From contig JAAEAF010001932.1 of assembly GCA_011037195.1 (NCBI GenBank), positions 1 through 64,000 of the forward strand: a stretch of DNA of 64,000 nucleotides, in the 5' to 3' direction. The notes below the pieces were generated by a model, which saw nothing but the letters and a program-made list of their open reading frames with translations, searched no databases and had not been told where the DNA came from. The DNA is from Triatoma infestans. Its lineage: Eukaryota; Arthropoda; Insecta; Hemiptera; Reduviidae. This document shows, piece by piece, positions 54,375 through 64,000 of the stretch (positions are counted from its first letter, which is position 1; each line of letters starts with the position of its first letter). Made by a program: the position numbers and the translations under genes.

Positions 54375-54765
54375 TGGAAATTTAGAAGTTTTTATTAAAT
54401 TAAATTTTTGACGTTATAATAACTTTTATAGAACAAAGTTTTATGATAACAATTTCTGTAATAAAATAATTATAAAATATATAAATAATTAAAATAATAA
54501 TAATACAAAAAAATTATATTTTGTTATAAACTATGTTGAAACAAGTTGAGATAAAAAATTTGGTTTATCTTCAAAAAATCATTGCAATAAATAGATAATT
54601 TCTAGACTAGTTATTTATTTTATTCAATTTCTTGCCGTAAAATACTTTATGCGAGGAACAAGTGAAAATAAATTCTGTATATATATATATATATATATAT
54701 AGGGATAAATCTGTACATACCGGTGATGACCGGTAATTATGACCGCTGCGGGCAATGGAAAAATA
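54375..54765. other. AT-rich spacer with (TA)n
   Basis: A (TA)n run at about 54680-54702. The part from 54660 on is shared with 52515-52610 (GTGAAAATAAATTCTGTATA; GACCGCTGCGGGCAATGG). Confidence 0.6.
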
Positions 54766-54768
54766 TAA

Positions 54769-55455
54769 GGGTAAAGACAGACATAGCCGAAGCGTTTAAC
54801 TAGTCGTTAGCGGTGTAATGAACCACACTGAACTGTTTTATTAAGCGCTTTGTGCAATAATCTATGCGGTTTGTAGTATGGACGACTTGGTGTATTTGTC
54901 AATATTGTATTTACATTGAAAAATATAGAAAAAAAAAAGCAACGAAAAGGGCATTTTCAGAAGTTTTTTGGTGAAGTACAAATAGACGATGAAAAATTTT
55001 TCAGCTTTACTAGGATGTCACGAAGTAGTTTTGATGAGTTACTCACAATTTGCCAAGAAAAGCTAACAAAAAACGATGCATACATGAGAAAATCAATAAC
55101 ACCAGTGGAAAATTTGGTAATAACTATCCGGTATGCAAATTTCCATTCCAACCATTTCTAAACAAAACGACCGTATCAACCGTACGCCGTATATATACCA
55201 CCGTACCACCATATCAACTACCGTATATATAGAGAAAGTACGTGCTCCCTCTACGTCAGTGTTACAGCTCTCTCCACTGGTCGTCGTCGCTGCAAGGTGG
55301 AAGGAACCTACCGACACTGTTTTAAGACCGCCTGCACGACACGAAACGCTCGGCACCGCTGTGTATGTTTTACACTATTATGATAATATTCCATGACGTA
55401 TCGACTCGGGCACCGACTCGTTAAACGCCTGAAACCGCTGTGTCTGTCTTTACCC
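54769..55455 (+). mobile_element. PIF/Harbinger element, deletion derivative, TAA TSD
   Basis: Terminal inverted repeats begin GGGTAAAGACAGACATAGC (54769) and, on the other strand from 55455, GGGTAAAGACAGACACAGC. They extend, with gaps, to GCGTTTAAC-AGTCG. TAA direct repeats at 54766-54768 and 55456-55458 are the 3-bp target duplication of the superfamily. Length 687 bp; only the N-terminal part of a transposase remains. Confidence 0.9.
54910..55161 (+). pseudogene. Harbinger transposase N-terminal fragment (HARBI1-like)
   Basis: The 81-aa frame reads VQIDDEKFFSFTRMSRSSFD, ELLTICQEKL, AYMRKSITPVENLVITIRYA. This is the conserved helical start of Harbinger-type nuclease/transposases (typical form: DDxKFFxYFRMSxxSFDELL, then RxxIxPEExLxVTLRxLATG). 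The frame leaves homology right after IRYA; the DDE catalytic core is absent. Confidence 0.85.
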
Positions 55456-55458
55456 TAA

Positions 55459-55754
55459 ATGCTGTCAAAGCTGTGGGTGGTCATATATGACCGTTCACAA
55501 GATTTCTTGAATAAATCAACCAATATTTGAATTTTCTATTCAGGAAACAGTCATTTTTCAACAACAACAAAAAATTGGCATAGCATCCAAGCAATTTTTA
55601 GAAAAATATTAGTAATAAAATATTAGTTTATTTTCTAAAAATAGTATTTTATAAAAATTTTAGTATTTCTTTAAGAAATTTTTAAAAATTCAATAGGCAG
55701 AATCTCTGTCACTCTGCCTGTCTGTCTGTCATTCTCTATCTCCTCCTCTCATTC
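55459..55754. other. AT-rich spacer
   Basis: Contains the palindrome GGTCATATATGACC at about 55480. Otherwise nothing recognisable. Confidence 0.5.
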
Positions 55755-55890
55755 ATTGTTGCTCTTATCCATTTGTACAAAACCATTCCTAACAATACTC
55801 CACGCAGTCTGAATCGCCAAAGGACTAGAGATTTTCTTCGGGCTGATCAGAATTGTTGGAATCCTTTAGAGAGTACAACACTGAGTTTTT
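55755..55890 (+). pseudogene. Jockey-type LINE 3' end, short copy
   Basis: Reads SLNRQRTRDFLRADQNCWNP, matching RRLNRQWPRDFLRD at the end of the Jockey fragment at 59.7-60.3 kb. It is 5'-truncated to about 130 bp. Confidence 0.7.
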
Positions 55891-57206
55891 TTTTGTTTAC
55901 GCCATGACTTCGGCTGTTCAGCCATTCAGTGTCGCGCGGTCGAGTATAAAAGAACTAGGCTGGTCTGGCGATTGATTTGTTCGTTTAATTGTATATCCAG
56001 GAGGCACGTGAGAACAATCTCGGACGCGAACAACTACCCCCTCCCTGAAACCAATAAGTAGTTCCATTTCTCCTGATACCATCATACTATTCTCATAACT
56101 GATTACCTCATTTTACTTATATATGTAAATTTTTACAGAAATTAAAAAGATATATATTTTTTTGATATTTAAAAACTGAATATATTAATGTTTACAGTTA
56201 CTACATTAGTTTAGACGGAATGCTTTGATATAAACATGTCACGTGTGAAAGTCAGATGTTCTTTAGAAAGATTCTGTAGGAATAAAAAAAAAAAAATAAA
56301 CTAAGAATAGAAAGTTATATATAAAGAACAATATTAGAACAAGTGGGAGTAATTAGAATAAGCATCTGGTTACATATAAAGCTGGTGGAATATAGTTCAT
56401 CTTTTAAAAAGTCCAACAAATAATTATGATTACATTGTAGAACTTAAATAAAAAGTGTATACGTAAACAAAAAGGGCGCCTTAGTTATCAACATGGGTGG
56501 TTGGTTGCACAAATAGGTTATTAAGCTGGATTATTAACGATTATAATAAAAAGATCTTTAGTATAAGAAAGCCAATATCGGCAATCTCATTAAGGAATCC
56601 TTCACAACCCCACGTTATAAAAAAAACGTTCCACCCAAGATATGCTCCACTGAATCGTTAAACAGCAGGCCGAGTTTTAGTTGAATAAAAAATATATTAA
56701 GTTTTGGCTTTTGTTCATTGAAACAAAAGAACATCCTGCTTTGTAAACTTAATGTCTTTTCAAATGTGTATTCTATTTGTTTTAGTATTATCCAATACAT
56801 AATATAGTTTTATCTTACTCTTCCATACATACACACATACTTACATAATCTAGATATCCAGTTACAGTAAACTAGCCTTCATATATGGCGCATAATAGGT
56901 ATATAATAGTTTGGAAAACTATGGAAGCGTGACCCGTGTAATTAAAATCTTTAAAGAGGTTTATAGTTCCAACCACTGGTCTGCCAAGTGTGACCCAAAA
57001 CCTTATAAAAACTATTTGGATAGTAACCAAATCAACGAAACATCTGCGACCAGTTATAACTATATAAAGTTAGTGCAGCCAATTTTTGTTTTCATTACGT
57101 TCTCTTCCTGGTATTGAGATTATGTTTTGAAAATTTTTGAAATTAAGTTTTCACAGGAAATAGATATTTTGAGATACTCCTGAGTAAGAAAAACAAAAAA
57201 AAAAAA
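55891..57206. other. Spacer; possible TATA promoter at 55950
   Basis: AGTATAAAAGAACTAGG near 55945 is a good TATA box in a patch of raised GC (55900-56050), followed by CGATTGATTTGTTCG. It might be an LTR or a promoter relic. I see no gene downstream; the rest is AT-rich. Confidence 0.3.
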
Positions 57207-57543
57207 AAAAAATCTGGTGTGAAACACTCACGCAACTTTCTCTTGCTCCAGTTTTCAAAATTGTAATTGACAAATTTTATAGTTAGTAACCAAATATAAT
57301 GAAATTGGTCAGCACTTCCGTTTACTTAATTTTCTGGAAACTCGGAATTTCGGCAATCTATTTATTTCTAATTAATTTTGTTTAGTTGGTAGTATTGTTT
57401 AATTAACTATGATAAGACTTTAGAGGAATATAATCCCAACCTTCTCCCAAAAGCTCCCTTCAATGACTTTAATAGGAGAAATGTTACAAATAAAAAATTG
57501 TAGCTCTTTATATGTGTATAGTTCACATTCCTAGTTTAAAGAA
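57207..57543 (+). repeat. Family X, part left of LINE D (X11)
   Basis: AATCTGGTGTGAAACACTCA, CTTTCTCTTGCTCCAG and on through the first sub-repeat to CACATTCCTAGTTTAAAGAA, where LINE D was inserted. Confidence 0.8.
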
Positions 57544-58394
57544 TCCAGGCTGAGGTTTATGCAATTCTTTGCTGTATTTTGGATGAGAGGGTGCGTAACA
57601 CTAATTTAAAAGGTGTTTGTATCTGCTCGGATAGCCAGGCTGCGTTGAAGGCGCTTAATTCATGTGTCTTCACTTCCAGATTGGTGTTGGAATGTCCTAG
57701 AAGACTGGAAGATCTTTCTTCATTAAAGGATGTGCTTCTGGTCTGGGTTCCAGGTCATATGGGAATTTTTGGGAATGAGGAGGTGGATAGGTTTGCCAAA
57801 TTAGGTGCCTCTCTCCCTTTCATTGGTCCAGAGCCTGCTGTTGGTGTGTCTTCTGACACATGTTTGTCGGGCTTTCAGACGTGGATGACCTCACAGCACT
57901 CATCCTTATGGATGAGTGCAGTGGGTTGTCGGCAGTCTAAAATGCTCATTGGGGGCCCGGACGGAGCTTTGAGTAGTGGGGTCCGATGTCTTTCACGGAC
58001 CTCCCTCAGGTATCTGGTTGGATTCCTCACTGGGCATTGTGGTTTAAGGAGACATCTCTATATAATGGGACTTGTGCCTGACCCTTTTTGTAGAGTTTGT
58101 GAAACTGAGGAGGAAACACCCATGCATTTGATGACGAATTGTTTGGGTTGTGAGGAGATTAGGTTTAGGACCTTCGGCCGGAATAGGATGTCGGTAGAGG
58201 ATCTTAAGCTGTGTCCTTTTAAGGTTTTGGTCCGATTTGTTCGGTCTGTTGTGAAACTTAGATGGTTAAAACCTGGGCCTGGATTTTCATTCTAGTCCCA
58301 GTGGTAGGTATTCTTTAGGGGCAGCTATATGGGCCCGAGGGGGCTTTGGATAGCGTAGGGTTTACTTCCCTCCCCTTTTGGGAATAATAATAAT
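57544..58394 (+). mobile_element. I-like LINE family D, second copy, 11-bp TSD
   Basis: Direct repeats AGTTTAAAGAA (57533-57543) and AGTTAAAAGAA (58395-58405), one mismatch. The 3' end is (TAA)n (58382-58394). 5'-truncated within RNase H. Confidence 0.88.
57545..58295 (+). pseudogene. LINE family D ORF2 C-terminus, open frame, 5'-truncated
   Basis: The frame opens at the insertion junction with QAEVYAILCCILDERVRN (second RNase H acidic residue). It continues CICSDSQAALKALN, LLVWVPGHMGIFGNEEVDRF, GPEPAVGVSSD, LVGFLTGHCGLRRHLYI, CRVCETEEETPMHLMTNC, and stops after GPGFSF. The frame is intact, so this copy is younger than the 35.2-kb one. The first acidic residue (TDGS) is lost by truncation, so no RNase H activity is expected. 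Confidence 0.88.
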
Positions 58395-58825
58395 AGTTAA
58401 AAGAAAATCGTTGGAGACATTTAGAGAAATAGCAAAAAAATGAAAAATACTTTTCAGTAAAAAGGCACTTTCGGTCATCCGATTTTCTTCAAACACGGTT
58501 TTTCAACAACACATTTAATTCTAATTACTATTATTTATATAACAGAATTGTATAGTATACGGAAATATCTCCCAAAATACCCCTGAAGTGTCCTTAAATG
58601 GAATTTTCCCAGAGAAGGGTTTTTTAAGTATGTATAGTCGACAGACTATGTTTCAAGAAAATCTTTGGAGCTATTTTTGAGAAAATCGCGAAAAAGGATT
58701 AAAAAAAAAAAAAATCAGTAAAGTGGTACTTCCGGTTGAGGAATTTTGCCAGATAATCTAACCGGATCCCATGGTGATACCAAGTTTGAACTTTTTAGGA
58801 TTTTTTGTTTTTAAGCTATGCTGTT

Positions 58826-58865
<40 letters not shown>

Positions 58866-58993
58866 GACCCTTCTCTAAAAACCACTTTTTTAGTCTCAGG
58901 TGATCTCAAAACGGATATTTCCGATGAAAACTCGATATAGAAAATTTGACACGATTACAGTACTTCCTATTACTAGGAGTAAGAGAAAGTAAA
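58395..58993 (+). repeat. Family X, part right of LINE D (X11)
   Basis: Resumes with AAAATCGTTGGAGACATT and runs to CTTCCTATTACTAGGAGTAAG then AGAAAGT, with a (CA)n at 58845-58863. Together with 57207-57543 it is a complete X copy of about 0.93 kb. Confidence 0.8.
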
Positions 58994-59194
58994 AAAACCG
59001 GAAGCTCAAACATGATATTGTTACGTGCATTTGATACGAAGGTTTTGGTCTAAATCTACCAATCGGAATTCGATTTTATTGAATTTCTTTTTTTTTTTTT
59101 TCTTTTATGTTTTTTTATGATTTTCTCTGAAGTGATTGCAATTTTTATTTTTTAATCTTTTTACACTATTTAAACATAACAAAATTCCTAGTAT

Positions 59195-59560
59195 ATATAT
59201 TTTTATTACTTTCTCTTACTCCCAGTAAGAAAGTATTGTGATGGTGCCAAATTTTCGAAATTGAATTATCACCGAAAATAATGTTTCGAGATGCTCTGAG
59301 TTACGAAACAAATGTTTGCAGCGGATAGACTTACGTATGTTTTGTTTTAACAGAATATGTTAAAAAAAAACAACAATAAAAACTAGATGCTCAAACTTCA
59401 TGTTTCCGTTTAGATTCTAACTCAGACACGAAGGGTTGAGGTTTCAGCCAAAATCCATCAACAGGAAATGCGATTTTACTGAAGTTTTTTTTTTTTAGTT
59501 TTTCACGATTTTTCTCAGCAAATGGCTCAGTTGATATTCATTAAACTTCGTATACTATTG
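59195..59560 (-). repeat. Family X fragment, degenerate (X12)
   Basis: Begins (plus) ACTTTCTCTTACTCCCAGTA then AGAAAGTATTGTGATGGTGCC and decays after TTCACGATTTTTCTCAGC. Confidence 0.65.
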
Positions 59561-59689
59561 TAACGAAGCCACTGGTGCCATCTAGGAGAGAAAGCAGATA
59601 CCTCAAGTTCTCCTAGTGGCCGCTAGAAAGCGCTAACGGGGCGCTCTATCTCTTTCTGGAAGGTTCTAGAAATTATACCAGTTCAAACC

Positions 59690-60400
59690 CAGCATCAGCT
59701 TCACACAAATTACAGCCTCATTTACAAAAAATAGAATCATGGGCAAAGAAATGGAAAATAAAAATGAACCCTCAGAAATGTCAACACGCCACGTTTACTC
59801 TCCGGCGGGGCTCTTGTCCTCCTATCTTCTACAACAACAACGCACTTCCCTCTACAGATCTGGTGCGCTACCTTGGGCTTTTCATAGACAAACGACTCAC
59901 GTGGAACCCACACACACCACTTAAAAGACAAGCCATGACTAAACGTGCCAAACTTCTTTACCGACTCCTCGGACGACGGTCTAAATTACCAACTGAACTG
60001 AAGAGACTAATATATAACACCATAATCAAACCTATGTGGACTTACGGACTAAAGCTGTGGGGTTCAGCCAAACCGACCAACATACGGACCATACAAACAT
60101 TTTAATCCAAACTACTCAGACAGATAGTTGACGCTCCTTTTTACGTTACAAACCTCACTCTCCACAATGACCTTAACATCCCTTTCGTACAACAACTTGC
60201 CAAGACAAAATACCACACTGCTCTCTCACACTGCCCTAATCCCTTCGTACAGTCTCTTGCTTCTACTACCATCCCTGACAATCCACCTCGCCGACTGAAC
60301 CGCCAGTGGCCCCGAGATTTCCTTCGGGACTGATCAGTGACTGGTATCCCGTAGAGAGTGCTACCACTGGGTAGTTTCTCTCCTCCCACTCTTCACGCCT
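59690..60400 (+). pseudogene. Jockey-clade LINE RT C-terminus and 3' end
   Basis: Reads LQPHLQKIESWAKKWKIKMN, PQKCQHATFTLRR, VRYLGLFIDKRLTWNPHTPL, LLGRRSKLPTELKRLIYNTI, IKPMWTYGLKLWGSAKPTNI. A TAA at about 60105 follows and the same frame then goes on with SKLLRQIVDAPFYVTN, LHNDLNIPFV and RRLNRQWPRDFLRD. This is the region after the YADD box in Jockey elements. 5'-truncated. A single stop splits it. Confidence 0.85.
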
Positions 60401-60663
60401 CTATACTCTCTCTCTTCTCATTTACTTATTGTATAGGAGTTCAACACTGTCTGTGTTACTGTTAACATCGCTCTGTTCATATAATTTTTATTTTCAGGGT
60501 TCTAATTATCAAATTGTTTCAAAATTTGGTGTACACGAAATTAAGTCATTAATTTTTAAATGTGCGGAATTTGAGAAAATTTGAACGTTTAACTGTGCTG
60601 AAAAAACATTTTAAAATTATTAAATTTTATTAAAGATAAGTTGTATTTGAGTGAAGAGAAGAG

Positions 60664-61596
60664 ATGAGTGAAGTCCATGTAAACACCGAAAGTACTAGTG
60701 AAGCTAGTAGAGGGGACAAGTTTGTAAGTATTAGTGAGTCAGTTATAAACAGCATATCAAGCTCTATTGCCTCAATTAATAATCAAATAAAAAACATTAA
60801 TGAAGAAAATAAACGTATTTCCCAGATAGTTACCTCATTTGAAAATTATTTGAAAAAATCTCATCGTAAATTGAAGCAAGAAATTAATCAATTGAAAAGT
60901 AATAATAACGAGTTAATACAAGAAAATATTAATCTTAAATGTGAACTGACTCAGATAAAACAGTCGGTTTATTATAATGCAATTAAGATTTCTAATGTAC
61001 CGATAAGTGAAAATGATAACCCATTAACAATATTTGATAAAGTCTGCAAACATATAGGCTACGAAGTGGACCAACATTTTGTGGATTGCTATCGAATGAA
61101 AGTGAAAAATAGCCAATATCCGCCACCAATTGTGATCAAATTTTTGAAAAGCAAAGATAAATTATTGCTATTGAAGTTTCTGAAAGACAACAAAATACGT
61201 TTAACATCACGATTGTTTGCAGAGGATAAGCCGGCAATTCCAATTTATATATCTGAATTATTATCTCCAGAGCTCAATCAGTTATTTAAAGAAGCCCGAA
61301 ACCGTAAAAAAATGAATGAACTGAAACACGTATGGGTTAGAAATGGTCAAATTTTTATAAGAATTTCTGAGAACTCAGCTCCGAAAGTGGTTAGAAATAT
61401 AAACGATTTGAATGAAGGTTTAAAGATAAATCCGCCAGTGTCAGAGAAAATTAAATATTTTGATCTATGTGAAGATTCGGACTCAACAGACGCTTCTGGG
61501 GTGAGTATGGGAAGCGGAAAGAGGAAGCTCGACAAGCCGTCAAATACAGATAGAATCGAGCGGTATTTTCGTCAACCAGGCAAGAAGAAGAAGTAG
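60664..61596 (+). CDS. LINE family H ORF1, intact, coiled coil plus RRM-like domain
   Basis: 310 aa. Residues about 20-100 are polar and heptad-like (IASINNQIKNINEENKRISQ; KLKQEINQLKSNNNELIQEN), a probable coiled coil for trimerisation. Residues about 105-240 (NAIKISNVPISENDNPLTIF; DCYRMK; PPIVIKFLKSKDKLLLLKFL; LKHVWVRNGQIFIR) resemble the RRM and C-terminal domain of L1-type ORF1p and the Baculo_FP-like ORF1s of insect LINEs. The tail has a basic KRK and the sequence TDRIERYFRQP, similar to a PCNA-binding box except for its first residue. Such proteins bind element RNA in cis. Start chosen at the first ATG after the A-rich leader. Confidence 0.8.
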   Translation: MSEVHVNTESTSEASRGDKFVSISESVINSISSSIASINNQIKNINEENKRISQIVTSFENYLKKSHRKLKQEINQLKSNNNELIQENINLKCELTQIKQSVYYNAIKISNVPISENDNPLTIFDKVCKHIGYEVDQHFVDCYRMKVKNSQYPPPIVIKFLKSKDKLLLLKFLKDNKIRLTSRLFAEDKPAIPIYISELLSPELNQLFKEARNRKKMNELKHVWVRNGQIFIRISENSAPKVVRNINDLNEGLKINPPVSEKIKYFDLCEDSDSTDASGVSMGSGKRKLDKPSNTDRIERYFRQPGKKKK

Positions 61597-61601
61597 TGAA
61601 G

Positions 61602-64000
61602 TTAGGCTCGAAGGGTTCCAGCTTGTCTTTTGGAATATAAGTGATTTCAACAATTTCTTTAACTTAGGTAACGATAATGTCTGTTTATTTAAGGAGATGG
61701 ATATAATTGGTTTATGCGAAACTTGGCGAACGACCAACACTCTCCACGTACCTGAATTTTGTTCTGAATATGACAAATTAGAAATTTTAGCAGATAAAAA
61801 AGAATTAATTGGTCGTCCCTCTGGGGGTATCTTAGTTTTTCTTCATAAAAGAACTGTCGGTTGTGTGGAGATTGTTGATTGTTCTAACTCTTGGTTTTTT
61901 TTTAAATGTATAATTAATAAGGAACCAATAATTGTTGGAATAGTTTATTTAAAACCTAATGTTGGTTTCGATATTCTTAAAAAATTCAATGAGGTACTGT
62001 TTGATTTATTTATAAATTATAATCACTGCAGAATGTTAATAGCAGGCGATTTTAATGCACGCATTTCCAGTCTAAATTGTTTTGATGAGGATATTTTTCA
62101 AAATTCTTCTTTATATGGAACTAGGTATACCTTGAATGCTATTGTTAACAATCAAGGAAATCGAATAATAGAAATTATGGAAGATTATGGATTGTTCATA
62201 TGCAATGGCAGATCTACTAAAGATAGGCCTGCTTCATATACATTCATTAGTAAAAACGGATGTAGTGTAATTGATCAAATATGGATTAATTCTCTCTTTT
62301 TAACATCACATTTAGATTTTGAAGTGTTAAGAATACCTGAAATCTCCGATCATTTACCGATTTTATTAAAAGTAGATATCTTCCCTAAACAGTTGCCTCA
62401 CTCAAATAATTCCGATAGCACACAAACCTACTTTTATTTTAACAAAAATCCCTTATGTGTGGAACGTTTTAGAGATATCTTAAATAACTCTAATAAAATC
62501 TATTTTCAGTCAGACCAATTAAATGTCAATTTTGGTAAGTAGACCAATTAAATGACAATTTAATAACTTCTATAAATGAGGCAGCAATCGAAGGCGGAAT
62601 GAAAGTGGAACGGAAAAGAAAAAGCTCTGCACATAAAAAGAATAAAGTCTGGTTTAATACTGATTGTTCCTTAGCTAAAAAGGAAGTAAATAAAACCTAT
62701 AAACTTTGCCAGAAATCAAATTTTGATGGAAAAAAAGTTGAGCAATTTTTAAATGCCAAAAAGCAATATAAGAAAATCATTTTAATGTCTAAAAACAATT
62801 ATTATGAAACAATTAAATTAAATTTAAGAAACGTAAAAAATAGTAAGGAATTTTGGAAAGCCGTTACTGATGTAAAAATTAAATCAACATTTAACATATG
62901 TCCTATAGATATAAAAATGTGGGAAAATTTTCTAAATAAAACTTACGTAACTAGATCTCTGCAAACTAACCCTTTATTGGATAATAAGCACCCCTTTTTA
63001 GACAAAGACTTAACCTTAGAAGAATTGACGGATAGTATAAATAATGCTAAAAATAATAAGTCTCCTGGTAATGATAATGTAATCAATGAGTATTTTAAAT
63101 TACTTCCTCCAAACTGGGTTCATTATTTGCTAAATTTTTACAAAACAGTATGGGAAAAGGAAAAAGTTCCCATTAGTTGGGGAAAAATTAAATTAAAGAT
63201 GATCTATAAGAAAGAAGATCCGCTGGAGCCTACGAATTACAGAGGCATTGCTCTCATTAATAATGTAGCGAAATTATTCACAAGAATACTGTCAAAACGT
63301 TTAAATGATTGGGTGGAAATACAAGGCATCCTACCTGATGAACAATTAGGCTTTCGCCAACATAGGGGTTGTAGAGATGCAGTTTTCGCTTTATCCACTC
63401 TCGTTAACCTAAAGTTACGAATAAAAGGTGCTAAAGTGTATGGGATCTTTGTAGACTTGCAAAGGGCATTTGACTCCCTATCACATTCAATATTGTGGTG
63501 TAAACTTAATGAAGTAGGTATTCATGGAAAAATTGTAAATATAATGAAAGACGTGTACGATGAAGCGTCAGTATTTATAGAAAGTGATGGAAGCAAAACA
63601 AAGGATTTCAAAGTGTCCGAGGGAGTCCTGCAGGGAGAGAATCTCAGTCCTCTGTTGTTCTCTTTATACATATACGAAATCGTTACTTTCTTTAGGGATC
63701 ATGGCGCGTCAGGAATTAGTATTGATGGAAAAGAAGATGTGCTCATGCTCCTGTACGCAGACGATATTGTTATTCTGGGCGATTCTTGGACGGATACACA
63801 GTTCAAATTAGATTTACTCAATAAATACTGTGAACAGAACTTATTAACGGTTAATGTAGTTAAGACCAAAATATTGCCTTTTCATAAAGGCAAGCTCGGT
63901 AAACAAAGAAAATTTACATTGAATAAGAAAGAAATTGAAATAGTTAAGGAATTTAAATATCTTGGAATTATTTTCGCATCCAGTGGAAAATTTAGAAAAG
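61602..64000 (+). pseudogene. LINE family H ORF2: APE endonuclease and RT, one frameshift, open to window end
   Basis: The endonuclease begins upstream of the ATG at 61697: in that frame EGFQLVFWNISDFNNFFN precedes MDIIGLCETW, so ORF2 overlaps or closely follows ORF1. Further motifs are SGGILVFLHK, GIVYLKPN, LIAGDFNARI, ASYTFISKNGCSVIDQIWIN and ISDHLPILL. A 29-bp imperfect tandem duplication near 62513-62560 shifts the frame and gives the TAG at 62540-62542. After it the RT is open to the end: NNKSPGNDNVINEYFKLLPP, NYRGIALINNVAKLFTRIL, QLGFRQHRGCRDAVFAL, GIFVDLQRAFDSL, EGVLQGENLSPLLFSLYI, LLYADDIVILGDS, FKYLGIIFAS. All catalytic Asp are present. Confidence 0.85.

Larger units (their letters stand above)
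60490..64000 (+). mobile_element. Two-ORF LINE (family H), runs off the window
   Basis: 5' region from about 60490, ORF1 60664-61596, ORF2 from about 61600 to beyond 64000. This is the only element here with its 5' part and both ORFs in nearly readable state besides the R1 element. The RT resembles the broad L1/CR1/Kiri-like group; I cannot assign the clade from memory alone. Confidence 0.85.

Noticed and set aside
55940..55960. Host promoter with TATAAAAG
   Set aside because: No open frame, splice pattern or conserved gene follows; it may be an LTR relic, so only noted.
63584..63811. 75-aa ORF in the RT region of LINE H
   Set aside because: It is an out-of-frame shadow of the RT frame, which is open through 64000 and includes the YADD box.

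Overview
This 64-kb window reads as AT-rich intergenic DNA from an animal genome, most likely an arthropod (probably an insect). The reasons are the mix of RNase H-bearing LINEs, R1-, RTE-, Jockey- and CR1-type LINEs, a mariner and a Harbinger relic, Ty3/gypsy integrase debris and three tRNA-derived SINE families. I found no host protein-coding gene, no rRNA gene, no functional-looking tRNA gene and no bacterial or CRISPR feature. Nearly all coding-like sequence belongs to broken transposable elements. The best-preserved frames are ORF1 of a LINE at 60664-61596 and a 238-aa RNase H fragment at 57579-58295. A third frame, the reverse-transcriptase part of ORF2 from about 62545, stays open to the last base of the window.

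Layout. 1-1.24 kb: 3' end of an RNase H LINE. 4.7-5.5 kb: truncated RTE-type LINE with target-site duplication (TSD). 9.2-9.7 kb: second copy of the first LINE family. 12.06-16.84 kb: a nearly full-length R1-clade LINE (ORF1 plus ORF2, minus strand) with a 15-bp TSD, inserted in the terminal hairpin of a non-coding repeat I call family X. 18-28 kb: CR1-type LINE in an LTR-like repeat, SINEs, family X copies, a large foldback element split by another LINE, more RNase H LINE debris, and an LTR with a tRNA-Leu primer-binding site. 30-31 kb: foldback element. 33.5-34.4 kb: internally deleted mariner. 35.2-36.2 kb: I-like LINE with TAA tail. 38.4-45.8 kb: SINEs, LINE fragments and a complete family X copy. 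47.7-48.6 kb: gypsy integrase remnant. 50-53 kb: LTR-like repeat and two more foldback elements. 53.9-54.4 kb: 30-bp minisatellite. 54.8-55.5 kb: Harbinger deletion derivative. 57-60 kb: family X split by an I-like LINE, then a Jockey fragment. 60.5-64 kb: a LINE that runs off the end.

The most interesting signal is a set of short foldback (long inverted repeat) elements at 11.1, 25-26.6, 30.5, 51.4 and 52.3 kb. They differ in sequence but share an architecture: inverted arms, 9-14 bp direct repeats at the ends, and in the arms a hammerhead-ribozyme core (CTGANGA, hairpin, GAAAC, then GTC or GGTC). Helices I and II differ between loci but remain paired. The self-complementary helix III has no loop, and one extra nucleotide lies between the core and helix II. 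This is what is expected of hammerheads carried by Penelope-like or retrozyme-like retroelements, but no Penelope reverse transcriptase is present in the window. The second notable family is X, about 1 kb, non-coding, with a 15-bp subterminal inverted repeat and hairpins near both ends, resembling Helentron-associated (HINE/DINE-1-like) elements. Family names (X, LINE A-H, SINE1-3, LTR-1/3/4) are labels used only here.
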